From contig JABMLP010000009.1 in assembly GCA_013176395.1 (NCBI GenBank), positions 1,488,001 through 1,552,000 of the forward strand: 64,000 bases of DNA, written 5' to 3'. Below the pieces are notes generated by a model. It ran no database searches. It was not told where the DNA came from and saw only the letters and a list, made by a program, of their open reading frames with translations. This DNA is from Venturia oleaginea. Taxonomy: Eukaryota; Ascomycota; Dothideomycetes; Venturiales; Venturiaceae. Below are positions 12,728-22,360 of the stretch, one piece after another (position 1 is the first letter of the stretch; each line of letters opens with the position of its first letter). The translations under genes were made by a program, and so were the position numbers.

Positions 12728-13503
12728 TATTACGAAAGGCTTGACGGTGTCAAGAGGAATTTAGAGCAGGAGAAATGGCATGGAGGAATGAGGACATTGG
12801 ATTTGGATAGGCGGCTGGTTGGCGTCTCATTTGCGGAAGAAATGCTGGTTGCATGTCATATGCGCGATAGGATATGTACCTATGAATACGTGCTGATTTG
12901 ATCTAGTGTTCAATGGGAAGGTACTCGGACTAACGTTGTATTCAGAGTGGGAGAATTGGGTCACTGCTTGATTAGCGCGGACAGGGTGGAGGATCTTTAT
13001 TGATTGCGGTTAGTAGAGGCTGTAGATAGGCCATGGATAAAGTTACCTTAACATTCTGGACTCGGGATGGAGGGGTAAAAAGATTATAGCCTGCGAGAGA
13101 GCGAGAAGCGAAAGAAAAATAGCACGCAGCTGACTGATGCATCAGCACGTGATATGGAGATCCGGATGAGGCATCAATAGGACGGAGATGGCTATCGTCG
13201 TCATTGCAATTGGAACCGAGTTCAATGTTGGAATAGTTCCTGTTGGAGATAATGAGGGACATGAAAGCGTAAAATATTAACAAGATCAGCAATAAGTAAT
13301 TTTATAAACCAACATTAACTACAAGTACAACAATTTGATGTAAATCCCATACTAATTCAGGCCATCAAGGCAAAGAACCATTAGAAAGTAAAGAGCTCTA
13401 GCAAGAGAGTCAAGAGTAGTAGCCAAGCGCCAAATCCCAATGCCGCATACCCTTTGCGCCAAATAAAAGAAACATAAAAGCCATCATTAGTGACATGATC
13501 GAT
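12728..13503. other. Intergenic region between two minus-strand genes
   Basis: Upstream region of the S28 peptidase and downstream region of the 13504-14861 gene. A minus frame of 106 codons at 12972-13292 has no domain or codon support. No other signal seen. Confidence 0.45.
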
Positions 13504-14861
13504 TCACAAAGCAATCATGGCTGCGACACCAAGAACAGCTGCGACACCCTGCCCAAGCACACCACCAGGCATACCTGTCTCCTTCGCCGCAGCATTGATG
13601 ATCGAGTATGATGTCCTGGTAGCCGAAGTATAGAAGTTGGTTGTGCAACTCGTCGTAGTGGCACCACCATTGACGAATGTATTACAGAAGCTCTGAGTGC
13701 TTGTCGTGAAGTAGGTGGAAGCAGTGGTAGTTGGCGTGCAAGTGACTGTCTGTTGACCACCGTTGAAGTAAGTGAAGCAAGGAAGGTATGGTGCGCCGTA
13801 ACCACCGAGAGCACCGCCTTGGATACAGTTGGTGGTTTGAACACCGCCAAAGTAGGAGGTTTGGCATCCACCTCCGAGACCGCCGACATTGCCGTATGGA
13901 GCGCCAACGATGGAACAGCTGGATGTTGGGATTCCGCCACCGTTGTAGTAGGTGTTGCAGAGTGGTACACCTGGGTCACCTTGGCCACCGACACCTTGGT
14001 TGAAACCGCCATTGACGATGGTAGTTGCTGTGTTGTATCCATAGTAAATTTGCTGGCAGTTGTTTCCACCACCCTGGGAGTAACAGATTTGAGTTTGGCC
14101 GGTCGGTTGGAACTGAATGGGCTGCGTTGCATACCCTCCACCGTTGTTCTGCCCTGGCACATAAGCAGAGGCCTTGGAGGCGGCAGCCGCCTTGTCAGCC
14201 CTCAGGTCCAGATGTTTGGCTTCGGTGATATTCGCAAGTGCAGACAAATCAAGTTCTGGCACACCAGTTGGTTCTGCCTTTTTGCCAAAGACACCTCCAA
14301 AGCCTTGGCCGACGGCGTTGGTAACAACCAACTGATTGCCTGTCCAAAGTGTTAGAGATGATCAAAAGGCCTTGACAATGTGTAGAACATACCATTGAGC
14401 CAGTACCAATCTTGCATTTGCTGGAATCCTTGGTTGCAAATGGAGCCGCATGGACAGCAGCCAAGACCACCAGGCCCGTTGGTAAGAGTAGCAGACTCTG
14501 TACAGCAGCCAACTTGCTTGTAGTCGACTCTGTAGCGGATGTTCTGAGTAGGATCGTAGGGACAGATTTGCTGCTGTCCACGATGGGCTGACAGGTACGG
14601 CTGGAAAACGCCAGGCTGTGCGCCTTTGCCAGGAACGGCACAGTCGATGCCAGGAATATAGTTCTCTGCGGCAGTGCCCGCAACGCCCTCTGTCATCTGA
14701 CCTGCCTGTACGAACAGTGCGGGTGGTGGCGTCGTTGTTGGAGATGGTCCTGAAGGAGCGACCACTGCCACCGGTGCTGCTGTTTGAGGAATGATGCCAT
14801 CTAGAGCGCCATAGACAACAGGCAAGACTGCCACGAGACTGGAGAAGGCGGTGTTCTTCAT
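13504..14861 (-). CDS. Secreted, probably GPI-anchored Cys/Gly/Tyr-rich cell-surface protein
   Basis: Two exons, 14393-14861 and 13504-14339, joined by a 53-nt intron (GTATGT donor, CAG acceptor), encode 434 aa. The N-terminus MKNTAFSSLVAVLPVVYGA is a good signal peptide. It is followed by a Pro/Thr-rich stretch and a Cys-containing domain (QQQICPYDP, QVGCCTESATL, GLGCCPCGSICNQGF). The second half is low-complexity, rich in Gly, Asn, Thr and Tyr, with recurrent motifs of the form YxNGG...TxxC (YYNGGGIPTSSC, YFGGVQTTNC, YFNGGQQTVTC, FVNGGATTTSC). The tail ends in a hydrophobic segment (GQGVAAVLGVAAMIAL) after small residues, as in a GPI-anchor signal. I do not recognise a named family. A cell-wall or surface role is inferred from the architecture alone. 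Confidence 0.8.
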
Positions 14862-17800
14862 GTTGAACTAAGGAGGCTAGAGGCGTTAGATGAATCTGGT
14901 CTTGAGATGAGGAGATGAGGAGATGAGGAGATGAGATGATGTCGCAGTGATGAGGTATCCAGACAGGCCAACAGACCTTATAACTCCAGAGTGACAACCG
15001 TCTGCGCACTGGACGGCATCCAAAACGAAAGAGATAAATCATAATAGATTGCATCTTGGAGGACGCGGGCTCGAATGACAGATGGCTCGAGATTGGAATT
15101 GAAAGCCACCGTGGGCCTCTGTCAGGCTGAAAGTAATAATGTTTTGGCAGCACACGACCCTAAAACCAACTATGACGGATTTGGGTAGCCGGGATGTCAA
15201 GTGAAGACTTATAAGTTGCACAACCCCACAGCTGTAAGACCCAGATGGGCATAGGCCAGAATGGCTTGGGCGGGACAGGTGGACAGGAAGACAATGCGCA
15301 AGGCTTTCCCAAGGTCAGAATTACAGTGATATCAGGCCGACTCTACCGAGAGGATGTCTTCATGAACCGTGCTCTCCTCTGTCCCAGGTTTCAGTCGACG
15401 GATAATATCGCAAATGCGCAGTAGATTGACGAGAGGCACGTCAACGTCTTAGTTGCCGCCTGCTAGAAGTCCGCGCTTCAACAATGGATTGATTGAGCTG
15501 GTGATGATGGTCGCGGTAAGAGGTCGGCAGGGCAGCAATGAGCATTTCCGCCGGTGCAGAGGCGCAAACTCGCCCAAGAGACAGCTGGAGTGTGTCCATG
15601 CGCGCAGGAACTCGATCCTGTGGTGTAAGAGATGATTCCAGAATATGCGGCTGCATGAGGAGGTGTTGCTGAAGAGAAAGTGGCTTCAAGACCGAGTGTG
15701 TGGTCGATAAAGTGCGGCTTCCGTGCACGCTCGTTTGGCTGACCAAAGCGTTCCGTCCTGAGCGTCCTGGCCATTCCTATTCTTTCACTCAACGACAACA
15801 ACGAATGCACGAACTTGATGGAAAGGCAAATACTTTCAGGAACGCATAGATGTCTTTATCTGTCGAATCCAAGGCCATCAGGTCGCCCACGTCATCATAT
15901 TTGCCCCTCATTGACTGACATTGGAGCTGGGCATCAGGGGCAAATGTGTCACGTCTCCCTCGAGATTCTAAAATTGTTTCTCGTTTGTATCGCTTCTCCC
16001 TCGTGAGCGGGTAGGAAGAGTATGTCCCAGTGCTTTGTCCTGAGTTGAATATTGTTCTTTGGGCGGATTTGGTGGAGCCAGCTTTGCCGTGTATTTGGAG
16101 TATGTCATTCCAGGTTCGAAGCACGAAAACCATTTTATCCCCGAAGCTCAAAATCATACTGCTTCCTGCGGGTTGTAACAAGAGCTTGTTGAATTACACC
16201 ACGATAATTTCATGTTAACCTGAAGAATTGATTTGAGTCGTCTCAAGAAGCTTCCAACAGCTTTCATGGTGTGCGAGATCTTGGTAGATTAGTCTTGTAG
16301 GTCTAAGTCTCGAGTCTTTCCATCTCCCAATGCGATAACTTGGTAGCCCTGGCGGTATGTGTTGGATCTTAATCTTCAAGAATCACCTCCTCTTCTGATA
16401 GACTGAACAATCCGTTCAAGATATTCTCAGCCCCTGAATAGCCTCCGTGGCATGCACAATGTCAGCACAATAAGCGTGTGCTTTGGGATCGTGTCTGCTC
16501 CTGATGGATTCTCTAGATTGCAATAGGCTGTGTTCCAGGTGCTTCGTGAACTTGTTAAGTCAGTTTGTGGTAGCAGAGCGATAGGGGGATGTTGTGAGTG
16601 CACTTTCCTTGCCAAGGGGCCGAGCAGCCGCCGTTTATAGCATTCATCTTGACTGGGAACCATCAATGAACCCCAGAGAATGGTTTCGGCATGTCCCATT
16701 TTCAATAAGACAAGGCAGAGTATCCTTCCGGCGGAATGAGACTCGGTTCTGTCTTACTGAAATGGGGCATCCTGACTTCGACTCTTTCCCCTCGGCGCAA
16801 GCGATTTGTCTGCTCAATTGCACCCTACGAAATCTCTGCGGCATTCTCCTTCCAGCAGATCCGAAGCAGGTACACAGGCATACAAAGACGGGCACAATGG
16901 CTCTAGTGGCGGCCCTCCAAGATTTCAGCAGTTCGCGCAATACTGAAGGCCTCGTACGTGATGTCAATCGCATAGGCTAAGATTATGTGATTGGCATCGC
17001 GTACGAAACTTGCATAGATCTACTGAGATAATGCAAATGTCGTTCTGGCTACTCGCAGTCGCCTTGATGCCTCATGCTCGTTGTTGGGCTCTATGGCCTC
17101 GAACATACCCAGCGCCCATCGACCCGAGGCCCGGCCAGCGACCATTCGCATCATCAGAACTCGGCGTTCTCACCATAGCTGCATTGCCGAAGAAGCTCAT
17201 CGCGTTCTCCAAGAAGCGTCCCAGACATTACGGTGGTGGCATCGATCTTCTGAATCCAGGACTCAATTGGCCAATCTCACGGCAGAAAGGCCCTTGCGTT
17301 GCTTATTTACGGCGTTGCGCGCACCCTCGGTCAATGGCTACTTCAGCCATCACGAGAAAGAGAAGAAAGCGGCACTGCCATTGGAGCTCGATCACCCCGA
17401 AACACCAAACCATCTCCGAGTAGCCCAAAGTGGCCTCCAGGGAGAATGCGGCTTCTCGGACATGTCTGCACAGACTGCCATTATACCCATATATACCACC
17501 AAGAGACGAGTTGGGCAAGAAGGAGTGGACAAGACAGTAGTCAGCACACGGAAGAGGGACAGGAGAAAATTTGACCGAGAGAGATGGAACTGAAGGACAG
17601 TGGACAGCATTGCACAAGCAGGCTTCCTGATAGAAGACTGAAAGTGGCACTACTCTTCACACCGGGGAACCCGGCATGGAAGCCAGCATGTCTGACTTCA
17701 TGCTTCAGTTGGCATGACACATCCTGAGCCTTATTGTACAAAGAACTGAGCAAGACAAGCCTATATCGCCACTGGGAACTTTTCCTTCGCCAATCTTGAG

Positions 17801-19301
17801 CGATGCGGGACAGACTTGATACAAGCTCAGCGGACGTAAGCTCAGCCAGATAAATGGTTAGACCGCATCTTTCGTTTGGCCTAGTAAGTCCGATCTCTCT
17901 TGTTCTAAAGTCATTTTCTGAGGACGAAAACACACTTGGATTTCGTAACCCTCGGTGTGCTTCTATCATTATCTTTTATATTTGAAAGATCTTAAATGCT
18001 CTCTGTTCTACGTCAAACCTCGGTCGTTTCGTCAAAATCTTACTTTTCTCATCCTTTTCGTAATTCAACTCGGTGATAAAGAGGAGGTTTTAAGGAGCAG
18101 TTGACCTTTTCGGTCGCATTCCAAAGCTTGCCACACATCTGCTCTCATTTCGTTCGGGCATATCTGCTCGCCTGGGAGGGACACATGCATGGCTCAGACT
18201 GAAAGTACCTGACTCGTGGCCCAAATGCTTCGTGTGATCCTCAGGCAGAATAATTGCGATGCCGGAATCCAGACCATGATGATGGAAGCTGAAATGAGCT
18301 TTCGAGGCTCTCGTCATCTTGGTGGACGCCGATATCACGAGTATGTCTGCCTTACAAGATCTGAATGTCTTTGCCATGGTAAGACAAGAGGTAGTGCTCA
18401 AGCAGATTTTGATCCACTAAAAGTCCAAGACATGATACATGACTTAAGATTCCGACGCAGTCCGCAATCCAAATTTGAGCTTGTCCAATCTTCGATTATC
18501 TTCAAAGAAGATGCTCAACCTTGGTCTGCTTCCGTTCTTGAAAAAGCATCATGGCCTCAGAGACTGTCCATGGATATGACGGGATCCTGAACTGTTCTGG
18601 ACAATAGATCGCATATTGAAGGACTAGGGCACAGGCCCTTGATTCTGTCCCGCCTGGCTGGCTATACGAATCGCGCCCGGATATCGCACTGTGCAAGGAT
18701 CGTCAGTGGTCTCGTTATCGGCTTGCTTTGCTATTTGGATCCCTTGGCTGTTACGCACTTGAATTGTTCACATGCCCGGGATGTCAGCAATCAGTAAAAT
18801 ATGGCAGGAAACCTTAATGGAGACTTAAGTTCATGCAGTTCTGCCATTGCCACTGAAATATCTCAAAGTCTGTGGATGACATCGATGGCTTCGCCATGAC
18901 TGCGCTCACCGGAGCCTTCGTTGTATGCCTCAGATTCGGTACTCATCGACGTGGTCGCCCTATCAAATCGCAGGTGATTCGCACACGTCGCGCATGTTAT
19001 CCTGCTGTTCACTAAATTGTGCGTGCTTTGCGCGGCCTTGTATTCGTACGAAGGGTCCATCATAGTATGCGACTACGAACATACGGCGTACTTTGCGAAG
19101 CATCACGGGTTCATCAAGTCTAAGACACGTATCGGGAGGAGCGGAATGGGCGGCCGCTGGTATTCGTCTGTTCTATGGTACATACGCCCGCAGGCCCCTC
19201 CAGTAGTCCTCGCCGTCCTCTGGCTTATAGACTTGACGAGTCCTGGGTGCGTCCTTCCTCATTTCGTGTCCCGAACTTGTGAATTCCCTCGACGGGGCGC
19301 C
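14862..19301. other. Gene desert, 4.4 kb
   Basis: The left end holds the promoter of the minus-strand surface-protein gene. The rest has many short overlapping frames on both strands (up to 171 codons at 17081-17593) without domains, consistent splicing or codon preference. I see no transposon ends or tRNA. Confidence 0.45.
14905..14939. repeat. (ATGAGGAG)n octamer minisatellite
   Basis: About three and a half copies of an 8-bp unit, just upstream of the start of the minus-strand surface-protein gene. Confidence 0.8.
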
Positions 19302-19580
19302 CTACATGATGGTGCAGCGCATGGCGGCACCCACGTCGCTCAGCTTCTCACGGAAGCTCTTCTTCTCATTGCCGGTGATGACTGGTTGTGACCAGCCTGG
19401 AGGAGGCGTGGAGGAGGTGGCGGAGGCAGTGGTGGTGGTGATGGTGGTGTGGGTCTTGCGGTAACCAACGGGAGGAGGGACGTTGGTTGGAGTGGTGGTG
19501 GTGGTGATTGATTGAATAATTGATTGATCGGTTGGTTCATTGGTTTGTGTTGAGCTTTGGAGGTTTGTGTGGTGTAGTCG
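19302..19580 (-). CDS. 3' exon of a small Thr/Pro-rich protein with a C-terminal CaaX box (5' end not resolved)
   Basis: The minus-strand frame carries a Thr/Pro-rich segment (TPTNVPPPVGYRKTHTT), then PPPGWSQPVITGNEKKSFREKL, SDVGAAMR and the terminal CTIM followed by a stop. CTIM is a canonical CaaX prenylation motif, with Met favouring farnesylation. This, with the charged K/R-rich stretch before it, is the main reason to believe the frame. The frame stays open up to about 19580, where AG acceptors exist (19580/19581 or 19554/19555). Upstream exons are not resolved, because a Tc1 transposon begins only 30 bp further at 19610. The only in-frame ATG on this side (19637) lies at the transposon end and cannot be the native start. 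The function is unknown; membrane attachment is inferred from CTIM. Confidence 0.45.
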   Translation of the reverse strand, partial: RLHHTNLQSSTQTNEPTDQSIIQSITTTTTPTNVPPPVGYRKTHTTITTTTASATSSTPPPGWSQPVITGNEKKSFREKLSDVGAAMRCTIM

Positions 19581-19609
19581 CTTGATAGTTGTGGGAGAAG
19601 AGAAACTTA

Positions 19610-20952
19610 CAGTACTAGGGCAAAAGTTTCCGTACAATTAAGCGAAAACGCGAAATCTACACCTCTCATTTTTTTAACACATTATCTTTACACTACCATT
19701 ATGCCATCTCAACGAAAGCCATTGACTCCTATAAACCCGCAGAGGCTTCCTAATCATCGTCTTACTCCATATCAACGCGGCAAAATTGATGCGCAGCGTG
19801 AAGCCGGGCTCAGTTTAGGCGCAATTGCGGCGCTACAAAAACTACCGCGTTCCACCATCCAATACAGCCTCGAAAAGGCCCCACTACGCCAGAACGGCGA
19901 ATCCCTACCTTCCAGCGGCCGGCCACGCTCATATACAGACCGAGATGAACGATCTCTGTTACGCATTATACGTACGCAGCCTAAGTTAACGTACGAGGAG
20001 GTCAAAAGACAGGCTTGCATCGATTTTTCGAAGGACACCATCAGGAGGATATTGAAAGAGTACGGAATCGCATATTGGAGGTCTGCTAGGCGCCCTTTCC
20101 TCACACAGGTACATGCTGACGCCAGGAAGCTCTGGGCAGAGCAGCACATCTCGTGGAAAGCTGAAGATTGGGCGAAGATTATATGGTCTGACGAGTGCTC
20201 AGTTGAGCGAGGGACCGGCAAGGCAAGAACATGGTGTTTTCGCACATCAGGACAAAAATTGGAGACCTCAATGATTGATACCTATAAGAAGGGTAAAGGA
20301 GTGTCTATCATGATTTGGGCATGCTTCTCTGGCCAAGTAGGGCGCTCTGAATTGTACATTCTTAAGCGTGACCTAGAGAGCAAGCGTCAAGGCTACTCTA
20401 CGAACTCGTATATCAAGTTACTCGACGAAATGCTACCTACAGTATACGAACCGGGCCTTAAATTTATGCAGGATAACGCGCCTATCCACAAAGCCAAAAA
20501 GACTACAGTCTGGTTTAAGGAAAACCTCATTCCACTACAAGATGCGCCGCCCTACAGTCCTGATATGAACCCGATTGAAAACCTCTGGCGGAGGCTCAAG
20601 GAATTGGTCTACAAAGTGGAACCTATGATTGAATACGTTACTGGCGGTGTAGACAATATACGAGAGGTTCTAGAAGAAGCACTTATTAAGGCTTGGCGGC
20701 TTATTGAACAACATTATTTTGATGCTGTACTTGAGTCAATGCCAAGGACGGTTGAGGCATTACTGGCGGCAGATGGTTGGCACACAAATACTAAATAGCT
20801 CACTGAATGGCTCATTTTGTAGCCCTGGTATTAATGTACATTATACGAGAATATGAGCGAAAATGATCGCGTTGAAAGCGCGATAATGTAATTACAAGAA
20901 TCACCATTTTTTGAGCGATCTCGGCTGTACGGAAACTTGTGCGACCCTACTG
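19610..20952 (+). mobile_element. Intact Tc1/mariner transposon, 1343 bp
   Basis: Terminal inverted repeats of about 27 bp: the left end is CAGTACTAGGGCAAAAGTTT... (19610-19636). The reverse complement of the right end is CAGTAGGGTCGCACAAGTTT... (20926-20952). They share the CAGTA tip and the inner AGTTTCCGTACA block, with about six mismatches near the outer third. The element is flanked by TA on both sides (19608-19609 and 20953-20954), the duplicated target typical of the superfamily. It contains one intact transposase gene, so it looks young and potentially autonomous. Confidence 0.92.
19701..20798 (+). CDS. Tc1/mariner transposase (DD34E)
   Basis: Single-exon 365-aa protein starting at ATG 19701. 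An N-terminal helix-turn-helix region (LTPYQRGKIDAQREAGLSLG, then IQYSLEKAPL) and a second Tc3/transposase-type DNA-binding region (RDERSLLRIIRTQPKLTYEE, INFSKDT-like QACIDFSKDTIRRILKEYG) precede the DDE nuclease domain. The catalytic triad is visible: D164 in IIWSDECSV, D258 in KFMQDNAPIHKAKK and E293 in YSPDMNPIENLWRRLK. Spacing between the second D and E is 34 residues, as expected for Tc1. Full length and uninterrupted. It catalyses cut-and-paste transposition into TA. Confidence 0.95.
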   Translation: MPSQRKPLTPINPQRLPNHRLTPYQRGKIDAQREAGLSLGAIAALQKLPRSTIQYSLEKAPLRQNGESLPSSGRPRSYTDRDERSLLRIIRTQPKLTYEEVKRQACIDFSKDTIRRILKEYGIAYWRSARRPFLTQVHADARKLWAEQHISWKAEDWAKIIWSDECSVERGTGKARTWCFRTSGQKLETSMIDTYKKGKGVSIMIWACFSGQVGRSELYILKRDLESKRQGYSTNSYIKLLDEMLPTVYEPGLKFMQDNAPIHKAKKTTVWFKENLIPLQDAPPYSPDMNPIENLWRRLKELVYKVEPMIEYVTGGVDNIREVLEEALIKAWRLIEQHYFDAVLESMPRTVEALLAADGWHTNTK

Positions 20953-20954
20953 TA

Positions 20955-21487
20955 CTTTCGCCGCAATAATGTCTTTCAACTAGTTGGATCGGTATCCATT
21001 GGTTGGTAAGCTGATCGGCATGTAAATCTCAAGATCTGATGTCACTGATTGGTGAATTAACCCTGCTAAAGACCTGCTTTCATTCGTTATTGAAATCGAC
21101 CTGGGGCGCGCTGGTATCGTACAATCATGTCCAATCAATCATTACTTATGGCTAACTTGGTCCAATTACCCGCAAGCGGAAGTAATTGGAATGGCCAAGA
21201 CGGATGACGTTCCTGAGGCCTCGACCCACCACGACCTACCAGGCGATCACAGCATTCCCCACCCAACCAGCCTGACTGATAAAAACTTGTTGAGATGGAG
21301 AGGGGGGTAACGTCATAACAGGTTGATTGTATATATAAAGGGCGTGGAATTGGGATGGATGGATGGATCAGTTATTCCAAAATATCACTCTACATATATA
21401 ACCCTATTTTTCGAAACCTAATTACCACCAACACCAAGTCTCAACCTCTTCTACGAGCACCGTCCAACCAAGAAGAAATCGAGAATC
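20955..21487. other. Shared upstream region of con-6 and the disrupted CaaX gene
   Basis: Read from the minus strand, this holds the probable 5' exon of the CaaX gene, ending CGGCGAAA just before the Tc1 insertion at a former GTAAGT. Read from the plus strand it is the con-6 promoter, with an ACGTCAT motif at 21310-21316 resembling a CRE/Atf1 site and a TATA box at 21330. Confidence 0.4.
21330..21339 (+). promoter_or_regulatory. TATA box of the con-6 gene
   Basis: TATATATAAA lies about 150 bp upstream of the con-6 start codon, leaving room for a leader of roughly 100-120 nt. Strongly induced conidiation/stress genes often carry consensus TATA boxes. The element is recognised by sequence only. 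Confidence 0.6.
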
Positions 21488-21897
21488 ATGGATTCTGCGG
21501 GTGCTAGATCGGTCATGTCGGAGGATATGAAGGATCTCACGCATGGAGAGGAGGATATTTCGCATCAGGTTCAGGGACATGAGGCGAATTTGTCGAATCC
21601 GAGTATGTGCTATTTTTCTCCTTGGTTTCGCTTGCTTCCCCCTTTTGTCCCTTTCTCCCGTTCGATTATTTAATGATTCCCCTCTTCATTCCATTCATTC
21701 ATTCATTCAATCATTCATTCGTTGGTATAAGAGAGGTCCATTTCTGACGTTAGACAGATACTTCCGAGGCATCGAAGGAGAACAGCAAGAAAGTGATTGC
21801 CGAGTTGGGTGGTAATGCGGCGCATTATGGAGATGAGGCGCAGCCTAAGAGTAAGAGTGCGGCGATGAATTTGGATGGGAATAGGGTTGCAAAGTAA
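21488..21897 (+). CDS. con-6: Conidiation-specific protein 6 (Con-6) family, small hydrophilic protein
   Basis: Two exons, 21488-21602 and 21758-21897, separated by a 155-nt intron (GTATGT donor, ACAG acceptor), encode 84 aa. The Con-6 signature is split by the intron: GHEANLSNP joined to NTSEASKENSKKVIAELGG. It matches the family pattern G-x-K-A-x-(L/I)-x-N-P-N-(T/V)-S-E-E-A-K. Con-6 proteins are small, very hydrophilic and accumulate in conidia or under stress. Most members carry two repeats; this one shows one clear repeat. The rest is charged and disordered (HYGDEAQPKSKSAAMNL). A TATA box and a CRE-like motif upstream fit developmental or stress induction. The exact biochemical role of the family is unknown. 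Confidence 0.85.
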
Positions 21898-22360
21898 AAT
21901 GTTTGTTTGGGTTGGAAATTACCGAGTTTTGAAGGCAAGATTGACTCTCAGGCATGGAAAATAATGTTGATGGTATATTATAATGTTCATGCATCTCAAA
22001 TTCCATCGACCAGATAGCACCCTCCATCAACGTCCTCTATTCTCGGACAAAACCCTTGATATCTGTGCGCCAAACCAAGGAAAAGGGAAAAACAGGATCC
22101 AGCATTTTCCTACCAGATATCGGGATATCAATTGCAATTGAGAAGGATCTTGGACAAACGAAATGCTTCCACCCGCTGAACCTATGCAATACGAAAGGCA
22201 GATAGACAAAAGGAGAAAGAAAGGGGCTCATGATCGTACCAAAACATACCGCCTCATCGTCACCAACCTCATCCAAGTCCTGCAAAGGAAAATGAGACGC
22301 AGAACAGCCCTCTAGTGATTTCAAGAAAAAAAGGGACGAGTATGGGGAAGGAGGGGTTAG
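21898..22360. other. Convergent 3' region between con-6 and the large minus-strand gene
   Basis: 3' flank of con-6 on the plus strand. On the minus strand it may hold extra 3' exons of the 22361-25405 gene: an acceptor TTGCAG at about 22282 begins GACTTGGATGAGGTTGG, in frame with a donor GTTAGT after GGWRD. This extension is possible but unproven. Confidence 0.35.

Noticed and set aside
12972..13292. 106-codon minus frame (MLILLIFYAF...) upstream of the S28 gene
   Set aside because: A hydrophobic start only; no continuation, domain or codon support.
13515..14162. Long alternative frames on both strands inside the surface-protein gene
   Set aside because: Shadows produced by the low-complexity Gly/Tyr/Asn coding sequence.
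19302..19637. 111-codon frame starting inside the Tc1 inverted repeat
   Set aside because: Its start codon belongs to the transposon end; only the part left of about 19580 is treated as host exon.
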